38,125 bases of DNA from Escherichia coli (GTDB taxonomy: Bacteria > Pseudomonadota > Gammaproteobacteria > Enterobacterales > Enterobacteriaceae). The stretch spans positions 1 to 38,125 of the forward strand of contig NZ_JAATUR010000043.1 in NCBI RefSeq assembly GCF_011881725.1, in the 5' to 3' direction. This document shows, in pieces, positions 1 through 8,102 of this stretch. The notes below the pieces were generated by a model. The model had not been told where the DNA came from. It made no database searches and saw nothing but the letters and a program-made list of their open reading frames with translations. The translations under genes and the position numbers were made by a program. The first letter of the stretch is position 1. Every line of letters begins with the position of its first letter.

Positions 1-6
1 TCGTTA

Positions 7-30
7 TGCTCTCCGCATAAGCGGAGAGCA
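7..30. terminator. Hairpin downstream of mrcB
   Basis: A perfect 10-bp inverted repeat with the four-base loop ATAA lies 10 bases past the mrcB stop. No good T tract follows on either strand, so this may be an attenuator or mRNA-end stabilising hairpin rather than a classical intrinsic terminator. It would form in transcripts from either direction. Confidence 0.5.
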
Positions 31-40
31 ATTACGAATG

Positions 41-2557
41 TTAATTACTACCAAACATATCCTTAATCCAACCTGCTACGCCGTCGCTGTCTTTCTGCTC
101 TTGTTGAGCAGGTTGCTGTTTCTGCGGCTGAGAAGACTGATCAAACGGATTGCCTGACGGTTGCTGTTGCATTTCACTCTGCTGGCATAGCGATTGCGGA
201 TCGCTGGTCCAGACCGGCAAGACACGCATGCCACCGCTGCAAACAAAGTTGCCGTCGTAATCCACGCCCATATCCACAATATCTTCCGGCGGTACAAGGT
301 TAAGCGGCGTTGGCGTCTGGTTGGCCAGATAACGCTGGTAAATCGACATCGCCCCGCTGGCACCATACAGTTTGGTTGGCTGGTTGTTATCACGGCCTAC
401 CCAGGTGATAGTCACCGTGCTGCCGTCAATGCCCGCAAACCAGGTATCAACGTTGTTGTTGGTAGTACCTGTTTTCCCTGCCAGATGCAGATTTGGATAT
501 TTCGCCCCAAGCTGACGTCCTGTACCACGTTGTACAACCTGCTGCATGGTCCATAGTGTCAGATACGCTGCCTGTGCCGGAACAGCGCGTTCCGCCTGCG
601 GGAAGCTTTGATACAGCACCTTGCCATCTTCCGCGATTACCGAACGCAGCGCAGAAAGCGGCGCGCGGTTACCGCCGCTGGCGATAGTCTGGAAAGCCTG
701 CGCTACTTCAATTGGCGTCAGGTTCAGCGCCCCAAGCAACATTGCCGGAACTGGGTTCAACTGGTCTTTCGGCACGCCCAGTTTGATCCAGGTATCCGTA
801 ACCGCAGGCAGTCCCAACGCCATCCCCAGGTTCACCGTCGGCACGTTCATCGAACGGGTCAGCGCATCCACCAGCATCACTCTGCCGCTTTCGCTGTAGC
901 GACGATCATCGTTCTGCGGTGACCAGACCTGGCCGTTCGGCTGACGCAGCGCGATTGGCGCATCAGCAATCCACGTGTTCAGACGATAGATTTTCGGCTG
1001 GCTTAACGCAGTAAGGTAAGTCGCTGGTTTTGCCAGTGAACCAATCGAACGACGCGCCTGCATCGCACGGTTGTAGCCCGCGAACTGCGGTTCAGCCCCC
1101 CCTACCATCGCCCGGACTTCGCCACTAAAGCGGTCAACGACGACAATCGCCGTTTCCAGATCGCTCAACTTACGCTGTTTTTTCAGTGCCGGAATGCCTT
1201 CCACAGCGGCCTTTTCTGCCGCGTCCTGGGCCACCGAGTCAAAGGTAGTGAAGATCTTCACGCCGGAGAGATCTTTCACCTTATCGCCCAGTTTCGCCTG
1301 CAATTCCTGACGCACCAGTTGCATGAAGGCAGGCTGTGGAGAGATTACCCCGCCGCGTGGCTGTACGCCCAGCGGACGCGCACTCAGCATGTCATAGAGT
1401 TCTTGATCAATAATCTGTTGCTGTTGCAACAAACGCAGCACCAGGTTACGTCGCTCCAGCGCCAGTTTTGGGTTACGCCACGGGTTATAGATGGACGCAC
1501 CTTTCACCATACCGACTAACAGCGCCTGCTGGTCGAGGCTCAATTCTTCTACCGGGCGGCCAAAGTAGTACAGGCTCGCCAGCGGGAAGCCACGAATTTC
1601 GTTGTCGCCGCTCTGACCGAGATACACCTCGTTCATATACAGCTCAAGAATGCGGTCTTTGCTATAACGCGCATCCATAATCAACGCCATATAGGCTTCG
1701 TTCGCTTTACGCCAGTAAGAACGTTCGCTGGAGAGGAACAGGTTTTTCACCAGCTGTTGCGTCAGCGTACTCGCCCCCTGCACCGTGCGTCCGGCGGTCA
1801 GGTTCGCCAGTACCGCTCGTCCAATGGAGTAGAGGCTGATGCCGTCATGCTCGTAGAAATGACGGTCTTCTGTCGCCAGCAAAGTATCTACCAATAGCTC
1901 AGGGAAACCACTGCGCGGCACAAACAGACGCTGCTCGCCGTTTGGCGAGGAGATCATGGTGATCAGGCGTGGATCAAGACGGAAGAAACCAAACTGACGG
2001 TTGTTCTCCATATTGACGATTGTCGCCAGATGATCGCCATCAAAGGTCAGACGCGCACGCACCTGGCCTTCTTTACTGTCCGGGAAATCAAACGGACGGC
2101 GGATCATTTCAATGCTGTTGGCCTGCACGGTAAACTCGCCTGGACGGGTCATTTTCGACACCTGACGATATTGCGTGGCCTCCAGCAGTTTCACCATCTC
2201 GTTCTTACTGATGGTCATGTCTGGCTCAAGGTTGACCATTCGGCCATAAACCGCCGCAGGCAATTGCCAGACCTTGCCATCAATACGGCTACGAATTTTT
2301 TGATCGAGATAAACGCCGTAAATGGCGATCAGCACGGCAAAAACGATAGCCAGTTTTAGCAACAGCCATAACCAGCCGCGTTTGCCACGAGGCTTACGCC
2401 CTTTGCCCTTACCTTTGCGCGGCATCGGTTCTTCATCCTCATAGTCTTCATAATCGTCGTAATCGTCATCTTCGTAACGACGACGGCTTACCTTTTGTTT
2501 GACCGGACGCGTCGGTTTCCCTTTGCGTCCAATTGGCTCGCGGTCATTCCCGGCCAT
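41..2557 (-). CDS. mrcB: Bifunctional penicillin-binding protein 1b (PBP1b)
   Basis: Inner-membrane class A PBP that polymerises lipid II into glycan strands and cross-links the peptides; its usual partners are LpoB and the divisome. The 838-residue reading has an acidic/basic cytoplasmic tail, one membrane segment at about 61-84, a UB2H region at about 105-195, a GT51 domain with catalytic Glu near 230 in LLATEDRHFYEHDG, and a transpeptidase domain with SLAK (Ser 507), SMN and KTGT motifs. The tail is Gln-rich and low complexity. I chose ATG 2557, which has GGAG seven bases upstream, over an in-frame TTG at 2572. Met 45 is the likely internal start of the short (gamma) form. The Lys-Gly run near residue 48 and the Gln-rich tail are a few residues shorter than I remember in K-12, normal length drift in repeats. 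It lies downstream of hrpB on the same strand. Confidence 0.97.
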   Translation of the reverse strand: MAGNDREPIGRKGKPTRPVKQKVSRRRYEDDDYDDYEDYEDEEPMPRKGKGKGRKPRGKRGWLWLLLKLAIVFAVLIAIYGVYLDQKIRSRIDGKVWQLPAAVYGRMVNLEPDMTISKNEMVKLLEATQYRQVSKMTRPGEFTVQANSIEMIRRPFDFPDSKEGQVRARLTFDGDHLATIVNMENNRQFGFFRLDPRLITMISSPNGEQRLFVPRSGFPELLVDTLLATEDRHFYEHDGISLYSIGRAVLANLTAGRTVQGASTLTQQLVKNLFLSSERSYWRKANEAYMALIMDARYSKDRILELYMNEVYLGQSGDNEIRGFPLASLYYFGRPVEELSLDQQALLVGMVKGASIYNPWRNPKLALERRNLVLRLLQQQQIIDQELYDMLSARPLGVQPRGGVISPQPAFMQLVRQELQAKLGDKVKDLSGVKIFTTFDSVAQDAAEKAAVEGIPALKKQRKLSDLETAIVVVDRFSGEVRAMVGGAEPQFAGYNRAMQARRSIGSLAKPATYLTALSQPKIYRLNTWIADAPIALRQPNGQVWSPQNDDRRYSESGRVMLVDALTRSMNVPTVNLGMALGLPAVTDTWIKLGVPKDQLNPVPAMLLGALNLTPIEVAQAFQTIASGGNRAPLSALRSVIAEDGKVLYQSFPQAERAVPAQAAYLTLWTMQQVVQRGTGRQLGAKYPNLHLAGKTGTTNNNVDTWFAGIDGSTVTITWVGRDNNQPTKLYGASGAMSIYQRYLANQTPTPLNLVPPEDIVDMGVDYDGNFVCSGGMRVLPVWTSDPQSLCQQSEMQQQPSGNPFDQSSQPQKQQPAQQEQKDSDGVAGWIKDMFGSN

Positions 2558-2600
2558 GCTTTTTCTCCGCAATATTCAGGCGCAAAAGCCCGATTTTCTG

Positions 2601-2624
2601 TTCTTCTGTGACAAGACAGAAGAA
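2601..2624. other. Inverted repeat in mrcB leader
   Basis: TTCTTCTG and CAGAAGAA are separated by 8 bases, about 45 bp upstream of the mrcB start in the hrpB-mrcB gap. The hairpin is AT-rich, with no T tract in the mrcB direction. It could be a leader structure or part of the mrcB promoter region; its function is unknown to me. Confidence 0.35.
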
Positions 2625-2694
2625 GATATCTCTCAAAGTGCTTTCTCCCTCTCCCCATAGGGCCGAGGGGACTGCCCGTGCCCATTTGCCGACC

Positions 2695-5124
2695 TCACGA
2701 ATACTTTTTCGTCCGTCGCGTTGGTGCGGTATTCGCCGGATCGTCCGGCCAGACGTGTTTGGGATAACGCCCTTTCATCTCCTTTTGCACCTCACGATAC
2801 GCCCCTTTCCAGAAGGCCCCCAAATCACGCGTGATTTGCAACGGCCTTTGAGCGGGTGAAAGTAATTCCAGCACCAGTGGCACACGCCCCTGGGCGATTG
2901 TCGGATTGGTGGCTTCGCCAAACATCTCCTGCATTCTTACTGCCAGCGCAGGCGGGTTATCTTCATGATAACGAATGGCGATCCGACTTCCCGTCGGCAC
3001 AGTGTAATGTGCAGGCAGGGAACTCACCAGACGTTGCTGCATTCCCCAATCGAGTAGTCCATTTAGCGCCTGGTAAATGTCGACTGATTTCAGGCCACGT
3101 AGCGAATGTACGCCGCTCATATGCGGCAGCAACCACGTTTCAAGCGTCGCCAGTAAACTCGCGTCATCGACCGCTGGCCAGTCATACTCTGGTAACCACT
3201 TCGCAGCGCACAGCAAACGCAGGCGTAGCTGTTCCGCTTCTGGCGTCCAGTTGAGGACGTTTAATCCTTTATCGCGTATACCGTTAAGCATCGCCTGATG
3301 TAATTCTTCTTCTGAAGGTTTCGCCAGTGGCCGCACTTTTACCGTGAGTTGGCCAATTTGCAGTCGACGCCAGGCTTTCAACGTGCCTTGAGCATCGTCC
3401 CACTCCACAGTGTCAGACTGCTGCACCAGTTGCGGACAACGTTCTACTAACGAATCAATATCGACCGGCAGCGCCAGCAAAATCCGCGCATCCGGCGAGG
3501 CGCTGCCCTGCAATAATAACGGTGCGATAAGCCATTCGTGGCGGTTTAACGCGTCGTCAGCATCCAGCATCGCCCCCATGCCGTTCGCCAGTTGATAGCG
3601 TCCATCTTGCCCACGGCGACGAGCAATACGATCGGCAAACGCCCCGGCGAGTAGCGGTGCGATAAGCAAACGGTCCTCCTCGCCGCCGCGTACGTTTAAG
3701 CGTTTTAACAATTGTTGACTACGTTGCTGCCAGGCTGGTTGATTACGCGAGAACGCCACCCCAAGATCGCAATTCCCCATCCGTGGCGGTTCTTCGAGAA
3801 TAGCGGCAATTTTTGCGGCAGTGGCGGCTTCATCGTCACTCTTCGCGCTCACCAACATTGCCGCTAAACGCGGATCGTTACCCAGCGCCGCCATTTTTTG
3901 CCCCTGCGCACTAAGCCGCTCACCATCCAGCGCCCCCAGCATCTGTAACAGCCGCTTCGCCGCCTGTAGATTCACCGCTGGCGGATGATCAAGCCAGTTC
4001 ATCTGTGCCGGATCGCTACATCCCCATTGCAGTAATTCCATCAACAAACCGGAGAGATCGCTTTGTAAGATCTCCGGTTCACTTTGTGCGGCGGCGCGTT
4101 CCGCCTGCTCTTTGGCGATTAAATGCAGGCAAATGCCCGACTCCAGACGCCCGGCGCGCCCGGCACGTTGCGTCATTGACGCCTGACTAACACGTTGAGT
4201 AATCAAGCGCGTAAGACCGGTACGCGGATCAAAGCGCGCCACACGCTCCTGGGCGCAATCCACCACCAGACGAATACCTTCGATGGTTAAACTGGTTTCA
4301 GCAATATTGGTCGCCAGCACCACTTTGCGCATTCCTTGCGGCGCAGGGAGGATAGCTTTTCGTTGATCGTTCAACGACAACGCCCCATACAGTGGACAGA
4401 GCAACACATCACTGCCAATGCGTGACGCCAATTGTTCCTGCACGCGCTGAATTTCTCCGACACCGGGTAAAAATAACAGTAATGATCCGCTTTCCTGACG
4501 CAGCAATTCGGCGGTAGCGACAGCTACTGCTTCGTCAAAACGTTGATGTACAGGCAGCGGCAAATAACGGCGTTCCACCGGATACGAACGCCCTTTGGAA
4601 ACAACTACGGGCGCTTCTGGCAGCATCTGCTGCAAGCGCTCGTTATCCAGCGTAGCCGACATAATCAGCAGCTTTAAGTCATCGCGCAGCCCTTGTTGCA
4701 CATCGAGTAACAATGCCAGCGCCAAATCCGCCTGCAGGCTACGTTCATGAAATTCATCGAGGATCACCAACCCAACGCCGCTCAGTTCCGGGTCGCGCTG
4801 GATCATGCGTGTCAACACGCCTTCGGTGACCACTTCCAGACGGGTATTCGGTCCGACGCAATTTTGCGCACGCATTCGGTAGCCAACTGTGTCGCCGGGC
4901 TTTTCGTTAAGCAGTTCCGCAAGACGTTGCGCAACGTTACGCGCCGCCAGTCGACGAGGCTCCAGCAGGATGATTTTCCCGTTAATACCTGAATACGCCA
5001 GCAGTTGCAGCGGTAGCCAGGTCGATTTTCCGGCTCCGGTCGGCGCACTTAATAACACCTGCGGCGCATAATCGAGGGCGGCAAGTAATTCAGGTAAGAC
5101 GGCTGCAACGGGTAACGACGACAC
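2695..5124 (-). CDS. hrpB: ATP-dependent RNA helicase-like protein HrpB
   Basis: DExH-box (DEAH/RHA-type) superfamily 2 helicase. The cellular substrate in E. coli is poorly defined. Visible motifs are Walker A SAPTGAGKST near the N-terminus, motif II as DEFH (LILDEFHERS, a DEAH variant typical of HrpB), motif III SAT and motif VI QRAGRAGR. These are followed by a helicase-associated region and the long HrpB-specific C-terminal domain ending in a basic tail. The start is GTG 5124, with GGAG six bases upstream, giving 809 residues as in K-12. An upstream in-frame ATG at 5169 would add 15 residues but has no ribosome-binding site. Divergent from thpR with only 73 bp between start codons. Confidence 0.95.
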   Translation of the reverse strand: MSSLPVAAVLPELLAALDYAPQVLLSAPTGAGKSTWLPLQLLAYSGINGKIILLEPRRLAARNVAQRLAELLNEKPGDTVGYRMRAQNCVGPNTRLEVVTEGVLTRMIQRDPELSGVGLVILDEFHERSLQADLALALLLDVQQGLRDDLKLLIMSATLDNERLQQMLPEAPVVVSKGRSYPVERRYLPLPVHQRFDEAVAVATAELLRQESGSLLLFLPGVGEIQRVQEQLASRIGSDVLLCPLYGALSLNDQRKAILPAPQGMRKVVLATNIAETSLTIEGIRLVVDCAQERVARFDPRTGLTRLITQRVSQASMTQRAGRAGRLESGICLHLIAKEQAERAAAQSEPEILQSDLSGLLMELLQWGCSDPAQMNWLDHPPAVNLQAAKRLLQMLGALDGERLSAQGQKMAALGNDPRLAAMLVSAKSDDEAATAAKIAAILEEPPRMGNCDLGVAFSRNQPAWQQRSQQLLKRLNVRGGEEDRLLIAPLLAGAFADRIARRRGQDGRYQLANGMGAMLDADDALNRHEWLIAPLLLQGSASPDARILLALPVDIDSLVERCPQLVQQSDTVEWDDAQGTLKAWRRLQIGQLTVKVRPLAKPSEEELHQAMLNGIRDKGLNVLNWTPEAEQLRLRLLCAAKWLPEYDWPAVDDASLLATLETWLLPHMSGVHSLRGLKSVDIYQALNGLLDWGMQQRLVSSLPAHYTVPTGSRIAIRYHEDNPPALAVRMQEMFGEATNPTIAQGRVPLVLELLSPAQRPLQITRDLGAFWKGAYREVQKEMKGRYPKHVWPDDPANTAPTRRTKKYS

Positions 5125-5197
5125 AAAACGCTCCAGAGGGTTAACATTCTTCGCGCCACATTGTAGCATCGCGGTAATTCATAACCGAGTGCCTGAC

Positions 5198-5725
5198 ATG
5201 TCTGAACCGCAACGGCTGTTCTTTGCCATTGACCTACCTGCTGAAATCCGCGAACAGATTATTCACTGGCGCGCCGCACAGTTTTCACCTGAAGCGGGCC
5301 GCCCGGTCGCTGCTGAGAATTTGCATCTGACGTTGGCGTTTTTAGGCGAAGTGAGCGCAGACAAAGAGAAGGCGCTCTCACTTCTGGCCGGGCGGATTCA
5401 TCAACCAGGTTTTACACTCACGCTTGATGATGCCGGTCAGTGGCTGCGTTCACGCGTGGTGTGGTTAGGGATGCGCCAGCCGCCGCGAGGCTTAATCCAA
5501 CTGGCAAATATGCTTCGTTCACAGGCAGCACGCAGCGGTTGTTTTCAAAGCAATCGACCATTTCATCCGCATATCACCTTATTGCGCGACACCAGCGAGG
5601 CGGTGACACTCCCACCGCCTGGTTTTAACTGGTCGTATGAGGTGACGGAGTTCACTCTTTATGCATCCTCGTTTTCCCGTGGGCGCACGCGCTATACGCC
5701 GCTCAAACGCTGGACGCTGACGTAA
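5198..5725 (+). CDS. thpR: RNA 2',3'-cyclic phosphodiesterase (2H family)
   Basis: Member of the 2H phosphoesterase family (formerly LigT, 2'-5' RNA ligase). It opens 2',3'-cyclic phosphates to 2'-phosphomonoesters and in vitro can reversibly join RNA through 2'-5' bonds. The two signature tetrapeptides are present: HLTL in ENLHLTLAFLG and HITL in HPHITLL, about 85 residues apart. The 175-residue length fits. ATG 5198 is preferred because the product then begins MSEPQRLFF as in K-12; an in-frame GTG at 5189 would add three residues. Seventeen bases separate its stop from sfsA, suggesting co-transcription. The physiological substrate is unsettled. Confidence 0.93.
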   Translation: MSEPQRLFFAIDLPAEIREQIIHWRAAQFSPEAGRPVAAENLHLTLAFLGEVSADKEKALSLLAGRIHQPGFTLTLDDAGQWLRSRVVWLGMRQPPRGLIQLANMLRSQAARSGCFQSNRPFHPHITLLRDTSEAVTLPPPGFNWSYEVTEFTLYASSFSRGRTRYTPLKRWTLT

Positions 5726-5742
5726 TAACAAGGTTTGTCGTA

Positions 5743-6447
5743 ATGGAATTTTCGCCCCCTCTACAGCGCGCTACGCTAATTCAGCGTTATAAACGCTTTT
5801 TAGCCGATGTGATCACACCTGATGGTCGTGAATTAACGCTACACTGCCCCAACACTGGCGCGATGACCGGTTGTGCAACGCCTGGCGATACCGTCTGGTA
5901 TTCGACTTCCGACAATACAAAACGGAAATACCCGCACACCTGGGAGTTAACCCAAAACCAAAGCGGCGCATTTATTTGCGTTAATACTCTTTGGGCTAAC
6001 AGGTTGACAAAAGAGGCTATCCTTAATGGAGAAATTTCGGAGCTCTCAGGCTATAACTCGCTGAAAAGCGAAGTAAAATACGGCATCGAACGCAGCCGTA
6101 TCGATTTCATGCTACAGGCAGGGTTTCGACCTGACTGCTATATTGAAGTGAAATCGGTTACGTTAGCGGAGAAGGAACATGGATATTTTCCCGATGCGGT
6201 CACAGAACGAGGTCAGAAACACCTTCGGGAGTTGATGAGCGTAGCGGCTGAAGGCCAGCGGGCGGTTATCTTTTTTGCAGTCCTGCATTCAGCCATTACA
6301 CGGTTTTCACCCGCGCGCCACATCGATGAGAAATACGCGCAACTATTGTCAGAAGCACAACAGAGGGGAGTAGAAATTCTGGCTTATAAAGCGGAACTTT
6401 CTGCTGAAGGCATGGCTCTTAAAAAATCACTGCCAGTTACATTGTAG
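5743..6447 (+). CDS. sfsA: Sugar fermentation stimulation protein A
   Basis: SfsA was found as a factor that increases maltose utilisation in a crp mutant background when overexpressed, and it has been described as DNA-binding. The family has an N-terminal OB-like part and a C-terminal nuclease-like fold. The 234 residues match the usual length. Conserved blocks visible are HCPNTGAMTGC near residue 35, RSRIDFML near 120 and CYIEVKSVTL near 140, the last resembling the E-x-K part of a PD-(D/E)XK core. The ATG has AAGG upstream. It lies 17 bp after thpR and 177 bp before dksA. Its molecular function is uncertain. Confidence 0.94.
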   Translation: MEFSPPLQRATLIQRYKRFLADVITPDGRELTLHCPNTGAMTGCATPGDTVWYSTSDNTKRKYPHTWELTQNQSGAFICVNTLWANRLTKEAILNGEISELSGYNSLKSEVKYGIERSRIDFMLQAGFRPDCYIEVKSVTLAEKEHGYFPDAVTERGQKHLRELMSVAAEGQRAVIFFAVLHSAITRFSPARHIDEKYAQLLSEAQQRGVEILAYKAELSAEGMALKKSLPVTL

Positions 6448-6624
6448 TAGTATAAGTAACTGGTTAATTTACATTCTGGTCGCGTGCGCAAATACGCTTT
6501 TCCTCACACAGTTGTCAAGTGTTACGTTTAGATAATTGCTATCCGGAAAAGCATCTGCTATTTATAGCGGCCTCATTTTTCCCCCGAATATGGGGATCGA
6601 TAGTGCGTGTTAAGGAGAAGCAAC

Positions 6625-7080
6625 ATGCAAGAAGGGCAAAACCGTAAAACATCGTCCCTGAGTATTCTCGCCATCGCTGGGGTGGAGCCATATCAGGAGA
6701 AGCCAGGCGAAGAGTATATGAACGAAGCCCAGCTGGCGCACTTCCGTCGTATTCTGGAAGCATGGCGTAATCAACTCAGGGATGAAGTCGATCGCACCGT
6801 TACACATATGCAGGATGAAGCAGCCAACTTCCCGGACCCGGTAGACCGTGCAGCCCAGGAAGAAGAGTTCAGCCTCGAACTGCGTAACCGCGATCGCGAG
6901 CGTAAGCTGATCAAAAAGATCGAGAAGACGCTGAAAAAAGTGGAAGACGAAGATTTCGGCTACTGCGAATCCTGCGGTGTTGAAATTGGTATTCGTCGTC
7001 TGGAAGCTCGCCCGACAGCCGATCTGTGCATCGACTGCAAAACGCTGGCTGAAATTCGCGAAAAACAGATGGCTGGCTAA
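6625..7080 (+). CDS. dksA: RNA polymerase-binding transcription factor DksA
   Basis: DksA enters the RNA polymerase secondary channel and with ppGpp represses rRNA promoters and activates amino-acid biosynthesis promoters. The 151-residue protein shows a coiled coil whose tip carries the two functional Asp residues in FPDPVDRAAQ (about 71 and 74). A C4 zinc finger follows, with CESC and CIDC about 18 residues apart. The sequence appears identical to K-12 from memory. The start is ATG 6625 with AAGGAG eight bases upstream; a GTG at 6607 in the same frame is not needed. The 177-bp upstream gap is AT-rich and long enough for a promoter, but I could not fix the boxes. A terminator follows immediately. 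Confidence 0.98.
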   Translation: MQEGQNRKTSSLSILAIAGVEPYQEKPGEEYMNEAQLAHFRRILEAWRNQLRDEVDRTVTHMQDEAANFPDPVDRAAQEEEFSLELRNRDRERKLIKKIEKTLKKVEDEDFGYCESCGVEIGIRRLEARPTADLCIDCKTLAEIREKQMAG

Positions 7081-7107
7081 TTACAGCCGTTCCATCACGT
7101 TTACCAC

Positions 7108-7137
7108 AGGCGGGAAATGCTCCCGCCTTATTTTTTG
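7108..7137 (+). terminator. Intrinsic terminator of dksA
   Basis: An 8-bp G+C-rich stem (AGGCGGGA with TCCCGCCT) around an AATGC loop is followed by TATTTTTT. It sits between dksA and gluQ, and the loop contains the upstream ATG (7117) of the gluQ frame. Work in Shigella flexneri described control of gluQ-rs by the terminator downstream of dksA, which fits this layout. Confidence 0.9.
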
Positions 7138-7146
7138 TTCAAAGAG

Positions 7147-8043
7147 ATGAAAGACACTCACTATATTGGCCGCTTCGCCCCCTCTCCTTCCGGCGAGCTT
7201 CATTTTGGCTCTCTGATTGCCGCGCTTGGCAGCTATCTACAGGCACGCGCCCGGCAAGGTCGCTGGCTGGTACGTATTGAAGATATCGATCCGCCTCGTG
7301 AAGTTCCCGGTGCCGCAGAGACTATCCTGCGCCAGCTGGAACATTACGGTCTGCACTGGGACGGCGATGTTCTTTGGCAATCGCAACGTCACGACGCCTA
7401 TCGCGAAGCTCTCGCCTGGTTACGTGAGCAAGGGCTTAGTTATTACTGCACCTGCACGCGTGCGCGTATTCAAAACATTGGCGGTATTTACGACGGTCAT
7501 TGCCGTGAATTGCATCACGGACCGGACAACGCGGCTGTGCGCATTCGACAGTTGCATCCGGTCACACAATTTACTGACCAGCTACGCGGCATTATTCATG
7601 CTGACGAAAAACTGGCACGTGAAGATTTTATTATTCATCGCCGTGATGGTTTGTTTGCCTATAACCTGGCGGTGGTGGTCGACGATCACTTCCAGGGCGT
7701 CACAGAAATTGTTCGCGGGGCAGATTTAATTGAACCGACAGTGCGGCAAATCTCGCTGTACCAGCTTTTTGGCTGGCAAGTGCCAGATTACATTCATTTG
7801 CCGCTGGCGCTTAACGCACAAGGCGCTAAACTTTCCAAGCAGAATCATGCGCCTGCGTTGCCGAAAGGCGATCCCCGCCCGGTGTTAATCGCGGCACTTC
7901 AATTTCTGGGTCAGCAGGCAGAAGCACACTGGCAGGATTTCAGCGTCGAGAAAATCCTTCAGTCAGCCGTCAAAAACTGGGCGCTGACTGCCGTGCCTGA
8001 GTCGGCAATTGTAAATTCAACATTCTCAAACGCGTCATGCTGA
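7147..8043 (+). CDS. gluQ: Glutamyl-Q tRNA(Asp) synthetase
   Basis: A truncated paralogue of glutamyl-tRNA synthetase, lacking the anticodon-binding part, that attaches glutamate to the queuosine base in the wobble position of tRNA(Asp). The class I signature is seen as FAPSPSGELHFGSL near the N-terminus and LSKQN in the KMSKS place. The zinc-binding set is CTCTRAR followed by YDGHC. From ATG 7147 it has 298 residues. The frame also has ATG 7117, which would give 308 residues, but that codon lies in the loop of the dksA terminator, so the two starts predict different expression: 7147 works for any read-through RNA. Upstream of 7147 there is only a weak AAAGAG. Confidence 0.93.
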   Translation: MKDTHYIGRFAPSPSGELHFGSLIAALGSYLQARARQGRWLVRIEDIDPPREVPGAAETILRQLEHYGLHWDGDVLWQSQRHDAYREALAWLREQGLSYYCTCTRARIQNIGGIYDGHCRELHHGPDNAAVRIRQLHPVTQFTDQLRGIIHADEKLAREDFIIHRRDGLFAYNLAVVVDDHFQGVTEIVRGADLIEPTVRQISLYQLFGWQVPDYIHLPLALNAQGAKLSKQNHAPALPKGDPRPVLIAALQFLGQQAEAHWQDFSVEKILQSAVKNWALTAVPESAIVNSTFSNASC

Positions 8044-8102
8044 GCTATGATTAGCCGCTATTTTTTTGTCCTGAATGATGTTTGACACTACCGAGGTGTA
8101 TT

